NCBI GenBank assembly: GCA_963817945.1
Contig: CAWFQH010000001.1
Coordinates: forward strand, 310,001-374,000
Length of the DNA: 64,000 nt
Origin: VRUE01 sp963817945
GTDB taxonomy: Bacteria > Actinomycetota > Thermoleophilia > Solirubrobacterales > 70-9
Direction: 5' to 3'
Each line of letters starts with the position of its first letter. The first letter of the stretch is position 1. Below, piece by piece: positions 17,104-24,556 of the stretch. Below the pieces are notes generated by a model. It searched no databases. It had not been told where the DNA came from and saw only the letters and a program-made list of their open reading frames with translations. A program made the translations under genes and the position numbers.

Positions 17104-17544
17104 ATGAAGAAGGTCGCCACCATCCTCGTCCTAGCGCTTGTCTCAGCCGCACTCGTCGCCTGTGGAGACGACGACAACGGCACCACGACGACCGAGACCA
17201 ACGGCGAAGCCGGCAACGGCGCCGCGACTAACGGCGGAGGAGGCGGCGGCGCCAGCTCGGCGATCCAGGTCGAGGCCGACCCGGGCGGTGGTCTCGCTTA
17301 CACGACCGACCTGCTCGAAGCCAAAGCCGGCAACCTCACGATCGACTTCACCAACCCCCAGCCGGTGGCACACGACGTCAGGGTTGAAGACTCCGGTGGC
17401 GCCGACCTCGGCGGCACGGAAGTGATCACTGACAGCGAAGAAAGCGCGACGGTGAAAGGTCTCAAACCTGGCCAGTACGTCTTCTATTGCTCGGTACCGG
17501 GCCACCGCGAGGCGGGCATGGAAGGCACGCTCACCGTCGAATAA
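17104..17544 (+). CDS. Cupredoxin-like lipoprotein 2
   Basis: Second copy, 146 residues. Lipobox LVAC with Cys19, a Thr/Asn/Gly-rich linker, then the cupredoxin domain with the His of VAHDVRV and the FYCSVPGHREAGM ligand cluster, identical there to copy 1. The ATG at 17104 starts the signal peptide. Followed by a strong hairpin, so transcription probably ends here. Likely an outer-face electron carrier or copper-binding protein; the function is inferred from fold only. Confidence 0.88.
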   Translation: MKKVATILVLALVSAALVACGDDDNGTTTTETNGEAGNGAATNGGGGGGASSAIQVEADPGGGLAYTTDLLEAKAGNLTIDFTNPQPVAHDVRVEDSGGADLGGTEVITDSEESATVKGLKPGQYVFYCSVPGHREAGMEGTLTVE

Positions 17545-17552
17545 CGGGACAA

Positions 17553-17577
17553 CGGCGCCTCCCCCAGGGAGGCGCCG
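17553..17577 (+). terminator. Hairpin after cupredoxin 2
   Basis: An 11-bp perfect stem (CGGCGCCTCCC / GGGAGGCGCCG) with a 3-base loop begins 8 bases after the stop codon. No T-run follows, as is common for terminators in high-GC actinobacteria. Confidence 0.75.
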
Positions 17578-17624
17578 CACGGCTCCGTTGAATCGATTGC
17601 ACCCCGCCTCCGGGTCCGTCGTGC

Positions 17625-18125
17625 GTGCGCACCTCCCGACAAACGGCTCTTGCCCTAGCCGCGCTCGCGGTCACGGTAGCCATCGTCGCCTCCTGCGGCG
17701 AGGATGGCGGACCGGCCACGACGGGCGATGAAGGCGAGGGTGGCGAACCGGTCGTCGCGAAGGTGCTTGAAGAGTCCCAGCCGGGAGTCCCCGCGAACCC
17801 CGGGCAGTGGATGATCGAGATCGAAGCCGACCCCGACGGGCGGCGCGCCTACACGGTGCAGGAAGCAGTCGCGCCGCCCGGCAACACGAACTTTCAGCTG
17901 AAGAACCCGCAGTCGACCGGTCATGACCTCACCATCGAACAGGTCGGTCAGGGATCGGTCGCGACCCAGGTCGTCAGCGAAGGGTCCGACTGGGTCCGCA
18001 TCTCGCTCTTCGCGGGCGAGAAATATGTCTTCTACTGCTCCGTCCCGGGCCATCGGAAGGCAGGGATGGAAGGAACCCTCGAGGTCGACCCGCAGCTCGA
18101 AGCGGGGGACCTGGAAGCGTTCTGA
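17625..18125 (+). CDS. Cupredoxin-like lipoprotein 3
   Basis: Third copy, 166 residues from a GTG at 17625 (another GTG lies 4 bases upstream out of frame). Lipobox VASC, then a longer spacer than in copies 1 and 2 (EESQPGVPANPGQW). The cupredoxin core has the His of TGHDLTI and FYCSVPGHRKAGM. The short C-terminal tail is acidic. More diverged from copies 1 and 2 than they are from each other, so it may have a different partner. Confidence 0.85.
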   Translation: MRTSRQTALALAALAVTVAIVASCGEDGGPATTGDEGEGGEPVVAKVLEESQPGVPANPGQWMIEIEADPDGRRAYTVQEAVAPPGNTNFQLKNPQSTGHDLTIEQVGQGSVATQVVSEGSDWVRISLFAGEKYVFYCSVPGHRKAGMEGTLEVDPQLEAGDLEAF

Positions 18126-18309
18126 GACCTCTACTCGATCGAGATCGCGATCGCGCGCATCGTGTGCTCGTCGACGATCTCATCTGCCGAGGAGTGAGCG
18201 AGACGGAGGAGATCAACAGGTTCAGCGCCGTTCTCACCGGGGCGACCTCGGCCTCTCCAGTAGGAGGTGAACGGCGGCTCTGCTGGCCTGCCCGCTGCGG
18301 CCATGCTCA
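18126..18309. other. Intergenic stretch without a supported gene
   Basis: 184 bases between convergent genes (cupredoxin 3 and the MaoC protein). Frames through it are short or run out of frame from the MaoC gene. I see no clear hairpin, repeat or RNA. Confidence 0.5.
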
Positions 18310-18783
18310 CTAGCCGCTCGGCGCGAGCACTCGCGTGACCGAGTCCCCGACGAAGCACGGCTTCTCGCCACCCTCGAGCTCGAGGGTGAAGCGGGTCACG
18401 ACCTGCCACCAGCCGTCGCCTACCTCGTCTACCGAGACGACCTCGGCCTTGGCGCGAACTTTCGAGTCGACGGGTACTGGGGCGGGGAAACGGATCTTGT
18501 TCCAGCCATAGTTGACGCCGAGGGCGAAGCCAGTCGACGAGATCATCTCCTTGCGGAAGCCGTCGACCAGCGAGAGGGTCAAGTTGCCGTGGGCGATCGT
18601 CGTTCCGAACGGGCTCTCGCTCTTGGCTCGCTCGACGTCGACGTGGATCCATTGGTCGTCTCCCGAGAGGCGGGCAAAGGTGTCGATGTCCTCCTGGACC
18701 ACCGTTCGCCACTCGCTCGGGCCGATCTCCTGCCCGACCAGCGCCTGCATGCCCTCGACGCCCTGTACTTCGATGATCGCCAT
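18310..18783 (-). CDS. MaoC-like hotdog-fold dehydratase
   Basis: Predicted (R)-specific enoyl-CoA hydratase of 157 residues with a single hotdog domain. The catalytic Asp/His motif is seen as FARLSGDDQWIHVD, followed by the substrate loop SPFGTTIAHGNLTLSL. The ATG at 18783 gives the usual N-terminus. Together with the crotonase at 16.2 kb it suggests fatty-acid chemistry nearby, though they are not in one operon. Confidence 0.9.
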   Translation of the reverse strand: MAIIEVQGVEGMQALVGQEIGPSEWRTVVQEDIDTFARLSGDDQWIHVDVERAKSESPFGTTIAHGNLTLSLVDGFRKEMISSTGFALGVNYGWNKIRFPAPVPVDSKVRAKAEVVSVDEVGDGWWQVVTRFTLELEGGEKPCFVGDSVTRVLAPSG

Positions 18784-18821
18784 CGCGCGGCAGCCTACCT
18801 ACGTGCGAAGCTCACTGTCCC

Positions 18822-19313
18822 ATGGAGGATGCGCCACGGACGCACAACCCCTTAGTCAGCAGCGCTGCGGGTGGACGATTGCTCAGCACGCTGCAGCTCC
18901 CCCTCTTCCTTCTGTGGCCTCCGACCGGCTACGGGGTGCTGACTGCAACCGGGCGCAAGTCCGGCAAGCGCCGGCGGCGATGCGTTCGCGCGGTCGAGCG
19001 AAACGGTCTCGCCTACATCGTTGCCATCAAGGGCTCCCGCACGGGCTGGCTGCGAAACGTGCAAGCGAACCCGAAGGTGCAGCTGCGAATCCGGTCGGGC
19101 ACGTTCGACGCCATCGCACGCGAGGTCGAGGCCGCGGAGCGAGAGGCCGCGGAGGCAACGTACTGCGAGATGAAAAGCCGATTCGAGTATCTCGAGTACG
19201 CGATGTGGAGGAAGGGCCGCCCTACGCCGACGAAGGTCCGCGAGCTTCACCGCCGCTGGTTCGAGGAGGGAACGCCGCTCGTCGTCGAGCTGCATGACGA
19301 CCGGCCGCGCTAG
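18822..19313 (+). CDS. Deazaflavin (F420)-dependent nitroreductase family protein
   Basis: Split-barrel protein of 163 residues related to mycobacterial Ddn. Conserved TATGRKSGKRRR (phosphate binding for F420), YIVAIKGSRTGWLRNVQANPKVQL and the C-terminal PTPTKVRELHRRWFEE region are visible. Predicted to use reduced F420 as hydride donor, as is common in this phylum. It converges with the Tad-like fusion gene and overlaps its end by four bases. Confidence 0.85.
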   Translation: MEDAPRTHNPLVSSAAGGRLLSTLQLPLFLLWPPTGYGVLTATGRKSGKRRRRCVRAVERNGLAYIVAIKGSRTGWLRNVQANPKVQLRIRSGTFDAIAREVEAAEREAAEATYCEMKSRFEYLEYAMWRKGRPTPTKVRELHRRWFEEGTPLVVELHDDRPR

Positions 19314-21253
19314 GCGACGAGTCGGACTTCGAAGGTGGCGATCGCCACTGCGCCGGCGCCGCCGAGCAAGGCGAGGATGCGGCTGACATATGCCTGCGTC
19401 TCGGGATAGGCCGGCACGCAGCGGCAGGCTGCGACCGGGGCCGGGCCGGCGTTGTAGGCAGCAAGGGCAAGCGCCGGGTCGCCGAACTGGCGCAGGAGAT
19501 CCGACATCAGGTGCGCCTGGGCATCGATTGCTTCCCATGGATCGAACGGATCGCGCAGGCCGTATGCGGCCGCCGTCGCGGGCATGAACTGAGCGATACC
19601 TTGAGCGCCAGCCGGCGAGGTGGCGAACGAGTCGAAGTTCGACTCGGCCATCAGCTGGGCGGCGAGTAGGACCGCGGACACGTTCCAGCGCGCCGCGGCG
19701 GCCATCAGCGGTGCCCGAAAGCGAGCCGGGACAAACGACGGCAGGCCACCGCCCGCGAATGTGCCATCCCCTCCAGTGGCCGCCACGGCGCCGCCGGGGA
19801 CGCCACCCGCCTCCCCCACCGCCGAGCACGGCGCCGGCGGGCGGTCGTATCCGTAGTGCCAGGCCTCCCAGGAATAGCGCTGGAGGAAGCCGAAGCGGGC
19901 GGCGTTAGCGGCGAGCCAGCCGTAGGCCGATTCCGGGCCTAGGTCGAGCTCGGTGGCGCACCGGTGCAGGGACTTCCCAGGCGGAGCCACCCAGGTGGGA
20001 TCGGGATGGGCGGCGAACAACGCCGCCTGCTCGGCGTCGGAGCGGAAGCCGGAGTTGACAACAAGCGCGAAACCAGCCTGCGCCGCGGCTGCCGCCATCC
20101 GGTCGAAGGCGGCGGCAACGTCGGGCCGCATCCCCTCACCGTGGCGGTAGACGAGCGGGCCGCTGTAGCCGCCGCCGCTTGCTATCGAGGGCTCCGCCTC
20201 CAGGCCGCTTGTGGGCGCGCCGGCTTCGGCGACGGCTGACGCCTCGACGTCCTCGAGCCGAAGAGTCCCCGTCACCACCGCCTTCGTACGGATGGGAGCG
20301 AAGGAAGCGCGGTCGGGGAAGACGATCCGCAGGTCGCCCGCTGCAACGCCATTCGCCTCCGCCGCCTGGACCGCGGCGGTACGAGCGCGACGCAGGTATC
20401 CGGCCTTTGCAAGGTGCCCGGGGTTGGTCGCTCCATCGGCAAGTGTCGGTGCAGAGAGGAGCCTCGGCAGGTCGTCCCGCATCGAACGCGCCGCCGAGAT
20501 CGCAGCCAGGTCGGCGGCACGCTGCGCCCTGCCCTTTCCCGTCACCGCGCCGGCAATCGCGACCAGCGCCAAGGCCGTCGCAATCACCGCGAACGCGCCG
20601 CCCATTGCGAGGATCAGCGCCTGGCCACTCTCATTCACCCGCTGCGATGTCGGCTGTGGATTGCCCAGCGCCCCAGCGAACACACGCTTCCGCACCCGGG
20701 CGGGCAGGACCGTCCCGCTCACGGACGGGGCGCCGAGCAGAGCAACACGGGTCGAGACCCAGCTGGGTCGACGCTTCAGCACCGCCACACGAAGGCCGCG
20801 TTCGATTAGATCTCCGGCGACGAGGGCAAGCAGGGATCGGTCGCGGGCGGGGTCGGCGCAAAGCAAAGCCGAGGACGGCTGGATGCTCGGCTCGGCCAGC
20901 ACGGGCTGCAAGAGCGTGGGGGGCAATGCAAGGACGGCGACGACCCCGCGGACGAGGGGCAGGGCCGCGGCGATTTGCCCGATCCCGTGCTGGTCGGGCG
21001 AGACGGCCAGGTGGCAGAACCTCCCGCGAGAGGCGAGCCCGGCCTGCGGCAGGTGGGCTGCCAGGCGCTCCTCCAGCTCTCGCGCGGCGGCGGTCGCGAT
21101 CAGCGAGGGTTTCGGTGGCCTGTTGCCGGTCAGGTCGATCAGCAGCGCGGCCTCGTCCGACCCGGATCCGGCAGACGCGAGCGCGGCGGCGGCGGCCTCG
21201 GCCCCAGCGACGTCCCCGACCGACGTGACGAGTATGAGCTGGCCGCCGCTCAC
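19310..21253 (-). CDS. TadG-like / VanY peptidase / SLT transglycosylase fusion
   Basis: Unusual 647-residue multidomain protein. The N-terminal ~205 residues resemble a CpaE/Ssd-like Rossmann domain without a clear Walker motif. A TadG-type pilin-like helix follows (ESGQALILAMGG, then a hydrophobic stretch, about 210-240). Next is a D,D-carboxypeptidase domain of VanY type (about 350-470) with SGFRSDAEQ, SLHRCATELDLG and EAWHYGY. Last comes a lytic transglycosylase domain (about 510-640) with catalytic Glu in MAESNFD, then AQGIAQFMP and AAYNAGP. It is coupled to two TadE-like genes, suggesting peptidoglycan remodelling for a pilus-like secretion apparatus (inferred). Confidence 0.8.
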   Translation of the reverse strand: MSGGQLILVTSVGDVAGAEAAAAALASAGSGSDEAALLIDLTGNRPPKPSLIATAAARELEERLAAHLPQAGLASRGRFCHLAVSPDQHGIGQIAAALPLVRGVVAVLALPPTLLQPVLAEPSIQPSSALLCADPARDRSLLALVAGDLIERGLRVAVLKRRPSWVSTRVALLGAPSVSGTVLPARVRKRVFAGALGNPQPTSQRVNESGQALILAMGGAFAVIATALALVAIAGAVTGKGRAQRAADLAAISAARSMRDDLPRLLSAPTLADGATNPGHLAKAGYLRRARTAAVQAAEANGVAAGDLRIVFPDRASFAPIRTKAVVTGTLRLEDVEASAVAEAGAPTSGLEAEPSIASGGGYSGPLVYRHGEGMRPDVAAAFDRMAAAAAQAGFALVVNSGFRSDAEQAALFAAHPDPTWVAPPGKSLHRCATELDLGPESAYGWLAANAARFGFLQRYSWEAWHYGYDRPPAPCSAVGEAGGVPGGAVAATGGDGTFAGGGLPSFVPARFRAPLMAAAARWNVSAVLLAAQLMAESNFDSFATSPAGAQGIAQFMPATAAAYGLRDPFDPWEAIDAQAHLMSDLLRQFGDPALALAAYNAGPAPVAACRCVPAYPETQAYVSRILALLGGAGAVAIATFEVRLVA

Positions 21254-21576
21254 CTCGGCCTCGCAGTCGCGGAGGACGTCACGAGAAGCTGCTCCCCGAT
21301 CGAGGACAGCAAAGCCGGCGGCCGGAGCCTCACGGTGACCCGCCCTCCGCTCACCGACACCTCCACGTCGTCCTCCGCCCAGGCTGGCAGGGCTTCGCGC
21401 GCCGCACCCGCGGCCGGGGCACCCCCAGCAAGTGCCAAGGCGCCGGCCTCCGCCGCTCCATCGGCGAGGGTCAGGGCGTAGCCGGTGGCGAGGAGCTGCA
21501 GGGCGAGCAAACCTGCCAGCAGGAGGCCGGGCAGGGCTGCGACCAGCTCAACCACGGCCTGACCACGCTCAGCCAT
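21250..21576 (-). CDS. TadE-like pseudopilin 2
   Basis: Small membrane protein of 108 residues from the ATG at 21576. It begins MAERGQAVVELVAALPGLLL, the TadE-type processing and membrane motif with conserved Glu. A ~70-residue extracytoplasmic domain follows. It overlaps the fusion gene downstream by four bases and the other TadE-like gene upstream by one base (TGATG), so all three are cotranslated. Confidence 0.8.
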   Translation of the reverse strand: MAERGQAVVELVAALPGLLLAGLLALQLLATGYALTLADGAAEAGALALAGGAPAAGAAREALPAWAEDDVEVSVSGGRVTVRLRPPALLSSIGEQLLVTSSATARPR

Positions 21577-21926
21577 CAACCACCCGCCCCCAGCTGTGTC
21601 TTCGCCGCCACTGTCAACCGCGGCAGCGCCGGTAGCAGGCGCGGAATCGGGACCCGCACGGAGACGTGGCTCCCCACCTTCACCTCCGCCTCCGACCGCA
21701 ACGACGGCGGCAGCGCCCGCCGCGCCACGGCTTTCGGGTCCCCGCCGACGATCGCCGCCCGCGCCGCGGCTCGCGCTGCGATCCCGGCCGACCACAGCGC
21801 CTGGCCGGCGAGCGCGATCTGTGCCGCGACCAGGACCGCCAGCAGCAGGAACGGGACGACCGCGATCAGCTCGACCGAGGCGGTCCCGCCCTCCCTGCGA
21901 ACGCTGCTGACGACCTGGCGCGACAC
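21576..21926 (-). CDS. TadE-like pseudopilin 1
   Basis: TadE-family protein of 116 residues from a GTG at 21926. The motif GGTASVELIAVVPFLLLAV has the conserved Glu just before the membrane helix, and a small outer domain follows. The frame runs upstream to 22085 but that part looks non-coding. No TadA, TadB or TadC genes are in the window, so the assembly motor would have to be elsewhere. Between this gene and 22000 there is a short A-rich patch and a weak ACGGC/GCCGT hairpin. Confidence 0.75.
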   Translation of the reverse strand: MSRQVVSSVRREGGTASVELIAVVPFLLLAVLVAAQIALAGQALWSAGIAARAAARAAIVGGDPKAVARRALPPSLRSEAEVKVGSHVSVRVPIPRLLPALPRLTVAAKTQLGAGG

Positions 21927-21999
21927 GCCCCGGACGGTCCCAGCCCGGCGCGCACGCGTGGCGCGCTCAAAGCAAAAATTCAGCCACGGCTTTGTGCCG

Positions 22000-22350
22000 T
22001 CAGTAGGTGTTGGCCTCGATCCAGATCCGCCAGATCGCCGCGACCGCTGCCCCGAGCAGGAGGATCCAGGCAAGCGTGCCGGCACCGCTGGAGAACATCT
22101 CGTCGCTACCGGCTATGAGGAGGACGATCAGCCCCAGCGCGCCGTAGAGGATCGCCCGGCGGCCGTCGCTCAGAGTGGCCAGAGTCAGCTGGTTCTGACG
22201 GCTGAGGACGAAGACGGTCCAGGCGATCAGCGCCAGGAAGGCCATCGTGATCGCAGTCAGGATCGTTTCCGCAGCATTGCCGCCGCCCGGCACGAAGGCG
22301 ACGACGAGCGCCAGCAGCATCACGATCGCGACGTTCCGCAGGGTGCGCAC
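22000..22350 (-). CDS. Hypothetical membrane protein (four spans)
   Basis: A 116-residue protein with four hydrophobic segments (near 7-20, 28-50, 68-82 and 92-108) and little else. No family recognised. It lies downstream of the pit operon on the same strand, 18 bases after the two-span protein. The ATG at 22350 is the only reasonable start. It could be an accessory of the phosphate transporter or simply a neighbour. Confidence 0.6.
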   Translation of the reverse strand: MRTLRNVAIVMLLALVVAFVPGGGNAAETILTAITMAFLALIAWTVFVLSRQNQLTLATLSDGRRAILYGALGLIVLLIAGSDEMFSSGAGTLAWILLLGAAVAAIWRIWIEANTY

Positions 22351-22368
22351 GGAGATGATGTTACGGCC

Positions 22369-22611
22369 CTACTTCGAGGTCATCACGACGATCCCGAGGG
22401 CCACCGTCGCCAGGGTCGCCCCCAGCGCCAGCAGGCCCACCGTCGCTGCCGCGACAGCCGCGACCGGCCGCTCGTCGCGACTGAGGTCGACGAAGCGGGC
22501 GGCCCCCCAAATGGCGATCGAGAAGACGATCGTTATCCCCACCCCGGCCACGACCGAGGCCAGCGCCGTCTGCAGCAGCTCCTCGGTCTCGACGACCACC
22601 GCGGGGATCAT
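22369..22611 (-). CDS. Small two-span membrane protein coupled to pit
   Basis: 80 residues with hydrophobic stretches near 17-38 and 50-77 and a short charged loop (DLSRDERP). Its ATG overlaps the pit stop by four bases (ATGA), showing translational coupling. No family recognised. Coupling suggests an accessory role for the PiT carrier, but this is inference. Confidence 0.65.
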   Translation of the reverse strand: MIPAVVVETEELLQTALASVVAGVGITIVFSIAIWGAARFVDLSRDERPVAAVAAATVGLLALGATLATVALGIVVMTSK

Positions 22612-23705
22612 GAGACGGGCACCGGCGCACCCTGCCGCGAGCGACGAGCGAAGGCAAAGGCGATCAGTAACACCGCCGCGGCAGAGATCAGCACGGGCCC
22701 CACGGCACCGGTGCCGAAGATGCGGCTGACCCCGTAGGTGACGCCGCCGATCGCGGCGGCGGCGGGGAGAGTCAGCAGCCAGGCAACGAAGATGTTGCCG
22801 GCAACCCCCCAGCGGACCGCCGAGAGCCTCTTCCCCGCCCCGGCCCCCATCACGCCGCCGTTGATCACGTGGGTGGTGGAGAGCGGGAAACCGAAGTGGG
22901 TCGAGGCGAGGATCACCGCGGCCCCCGCCCCCTGGGCCGAGAAACCCTGCGCCGCGTCCATCTTGATGATCCGCGTGCCGGTCGTTTTGATAATCCGCCA
23001 GCCGCCGCTATAGGTGCCGAGCGCGATCGCCGCCGCGGCCGAGACGATCACCCAGAGCGGTGGGTCCGCGCCAGCCGCCAGGGTGCCGTTGGCGATCAGG
23101 GCGAGGGTGATCACCCCCATCGTCTTCTGCGCGTCGTTGGTCCCGTGCGCGAGGGCCAGCATGCCCCCCGACACGAGCTGCCCGTAGCGGAAGCCACGCG
23201 TCACCGTGCCCGGCCGCTGCCCACCGACGATCCGGTAGACAAGTCCGATCGCGACTCCGGCGACCGAGAAGGCGAGCAGCGGCGCCACCACCGCCGGGAT
23301 CAGGACTTTGCCGACGACCCCGTCGGCGAGCACCGCGTCGAACCCTGAGGCGACGACGGCCGACCCCACGACGCCGCCGATCAGCGCATGCGAGGAGCTG
23401 GAGGGCAGGCCGAAGTACCAGGTGACGAGGTTCCAGGCGATCGCGCCAATCAGACCGGCGAAGACGACCGTCGGCGTGATCACGGAGGCGTCGACGACGT
23501 CGTTGGCGACAGTCGCCGCAACCGAGATCGAGATGAAGGCGCCGGCGAAATTGAGCAGCGCCGCGAAGGCGATCGCCACCTGCGGGCTCGCCGCCCGGGT
23601 CGAAATCGAGGTCGCGACCACGTTGGCGGTGTCGTGGAAGCCGTTGGTGAAGTCGAAGGCCAGCGCCGTGCCGACGACGATGACGAGGATGATGTCCGCG
23701 CTCAC
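22608..23705 (-). CDS. pit: Low-affinity inorganic phosphate transporter (PiT family)
   Basis: Secondary phosphate carrier of 365 residues with about ten membrane segments. The duplicated PiT signatures are present: FTNGFHDTANVVATSIS in the first half and LALAHGTNDAQKTMG plus FPLSTTHVINGGVMG in the second. The GTG at 23705 (VSADIILVIVV) starts directly before the first helix. An upstream GTG at 23747 would translate into the element B arm and is rejected. Paired with the DUF47 gene upstream, the usual arrangement for PiT and its PhoU-like regulator. Confidence 0.93.
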   Translation of the reverse strand: MSADIILVIVVGTALAFDFTNGFHDTANVVATSISTRAASPQVAIAFAALLNFAGAFISISVAATVANDVVDASVITPTVVFAGLIGAIAWNLVTWYFGLPSSSSHALIGGVVGSAVVASGFDAVLADGVVGKVLIPAVVAPLLAFSVAGVAIGLVYRIVGGQRPGTVTRGFRYGQLVSGGMLALAHGTNDAQKTMGVITLALIANGTLAAGADPPLWVIVSAAAAIALGTYSGGWRIIKTTGTRIIKMDAAQGFSAQGAGAAVILASTHFGFPLSTTHVINGGVMGAGAGKRLSAVRWGVAGNIFVAWLLTLPAAAAIGGVTYGVSRIFGTGAVGPVLISAAAVLLIAFAFARRSRQGAPVPVS

Positions 23706-23728
23706 ACCGCGACCACCACAGTCATCGC

Positions 23729-23911
23729 AGAATTCATGAGGGGTCACTCCGGCGAGATCCGCCAGGAAATGACGCGCGCCAGGCGTCGTCAGGCAAGAAC
23801 GCAGGGAGGGCGAATAGCAGCGCTATTCGCCCTCCCGAGGACGCCGCATGACGGCGATCTGGAGCCGTCATTTGCGGCGCGAGATCGATGGAGGGGTCCC
23901 TCATGAATTCT
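23729..23911. repeat. Nested inverted-repeat element B (DUF47-pit gap)
   Basis: Outer arms of 14 perfect bases (23729-23742 and 23898-23911). The core reads CAAGAACGCAGGG, a 15-bp perfect inner hairpin (GGGAGGGCGAATAGC, loop AGC, at about 23804-23836), then CCGAGGACGCCGCATG. This core matches elements A, C and D. The right arm covers the DUF47 stop codon. Confidence 0.85.
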
Positions 23912-24518
23912 TTATGACGATGCCCTCGATAATTTGCGCCGCGGTCTCGGTGGCGTCGATCGCGTTCTCCAGCACCGCGAACATGTCCTTCCAGCGGATC
24001 ACGACCATCGGGTCGATCCCGTTCGAGAAGAGCGAGGCGACGGCGTCGCGCGAGATCCGGTCGCCCTCGTTCTCGAGCCGGTGGATCTCGATCCAGTAAT
24101 GCTCCAGCCCCTTGAACTCGCGCAGGTGCTCCAGCGCCTGGGCGAGCTGATCGCAGGCGTCGACCAGCACCTTGGTCAGCGCCTGCGCCTGCGCCATCGG
24201 CGCTTCGATCCCGTAGAGGCCGAGGAAGTCGGCGGCCTCCTCGGTGTAATCAACGATGTCGTCCATCTGGGTCGCGAGGGCGTAGATGTCCTCACGGTCG
24301 ATCGGCGTGACGAAAGTCGAATTGAGCCGCTGGACGATGTCGTGGGTGATCCGGTCGCCCTCCTGCTCAGCCTTGAGGATCTCCCTGCCCATGTCTTTTG
24401 TATCTGGCCAACTGCCCATCATCTCGTCGAGCAGCTTCGCGGCGCGAAGCGAGTTCTGGCCGGCCTCAACGAAGAGGTCGAAGAAGGTACGGTCACGGGG
24501 CAGCAGGGAGAAGCGCAT
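23901..24518 (-). CDS. DUF47 family PhoU-like protein
   Basis: Cytoplasmic four-helix protein of 205 residues, the standard partner of PiT carriers. The PhoU-like metal-binding patterns are visible in two repeats: EQEGDRITHDIVQRL with QMDDIVDYTEEAADF, and ENEGDRISRDAVASL with VLENAIDATETAAQII. It probably limits Pit activity according to phosphate status (known for some relatives, inferred here). Cotranscribed with pit but separated from it by element B. Confidence 0.92.
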   Translation of the reverse strand: MRFSLLPRDRTFFDLFVEAGQNSLRAAKLLDEMMGSWPDTKDMGREILKAEQEGDRITHDIVQRLNSTFVTPIDREDIYALATQMDDIVDYTEEAADFLGLYGIEAPMAQAQALTKVLVDACDQLAQALEHLREFKGLEHYWIEIHRLENEGDRISRDAVASLFSNGIDPMVVIRWKDMFAVLENAIDATETAAQIIEGIVIKNS

Positions 24519-24556
24519 CGGCTCAATCCTATTGCGGCCGCCCGGCGGGCCGGCCC

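Noticed and set aside
23706..23747. Longer Pit protein starting at GTG 23747
   Set aside because: The added codons come from the arm of inverted-repeat element B and are unlike PiT N-termini.
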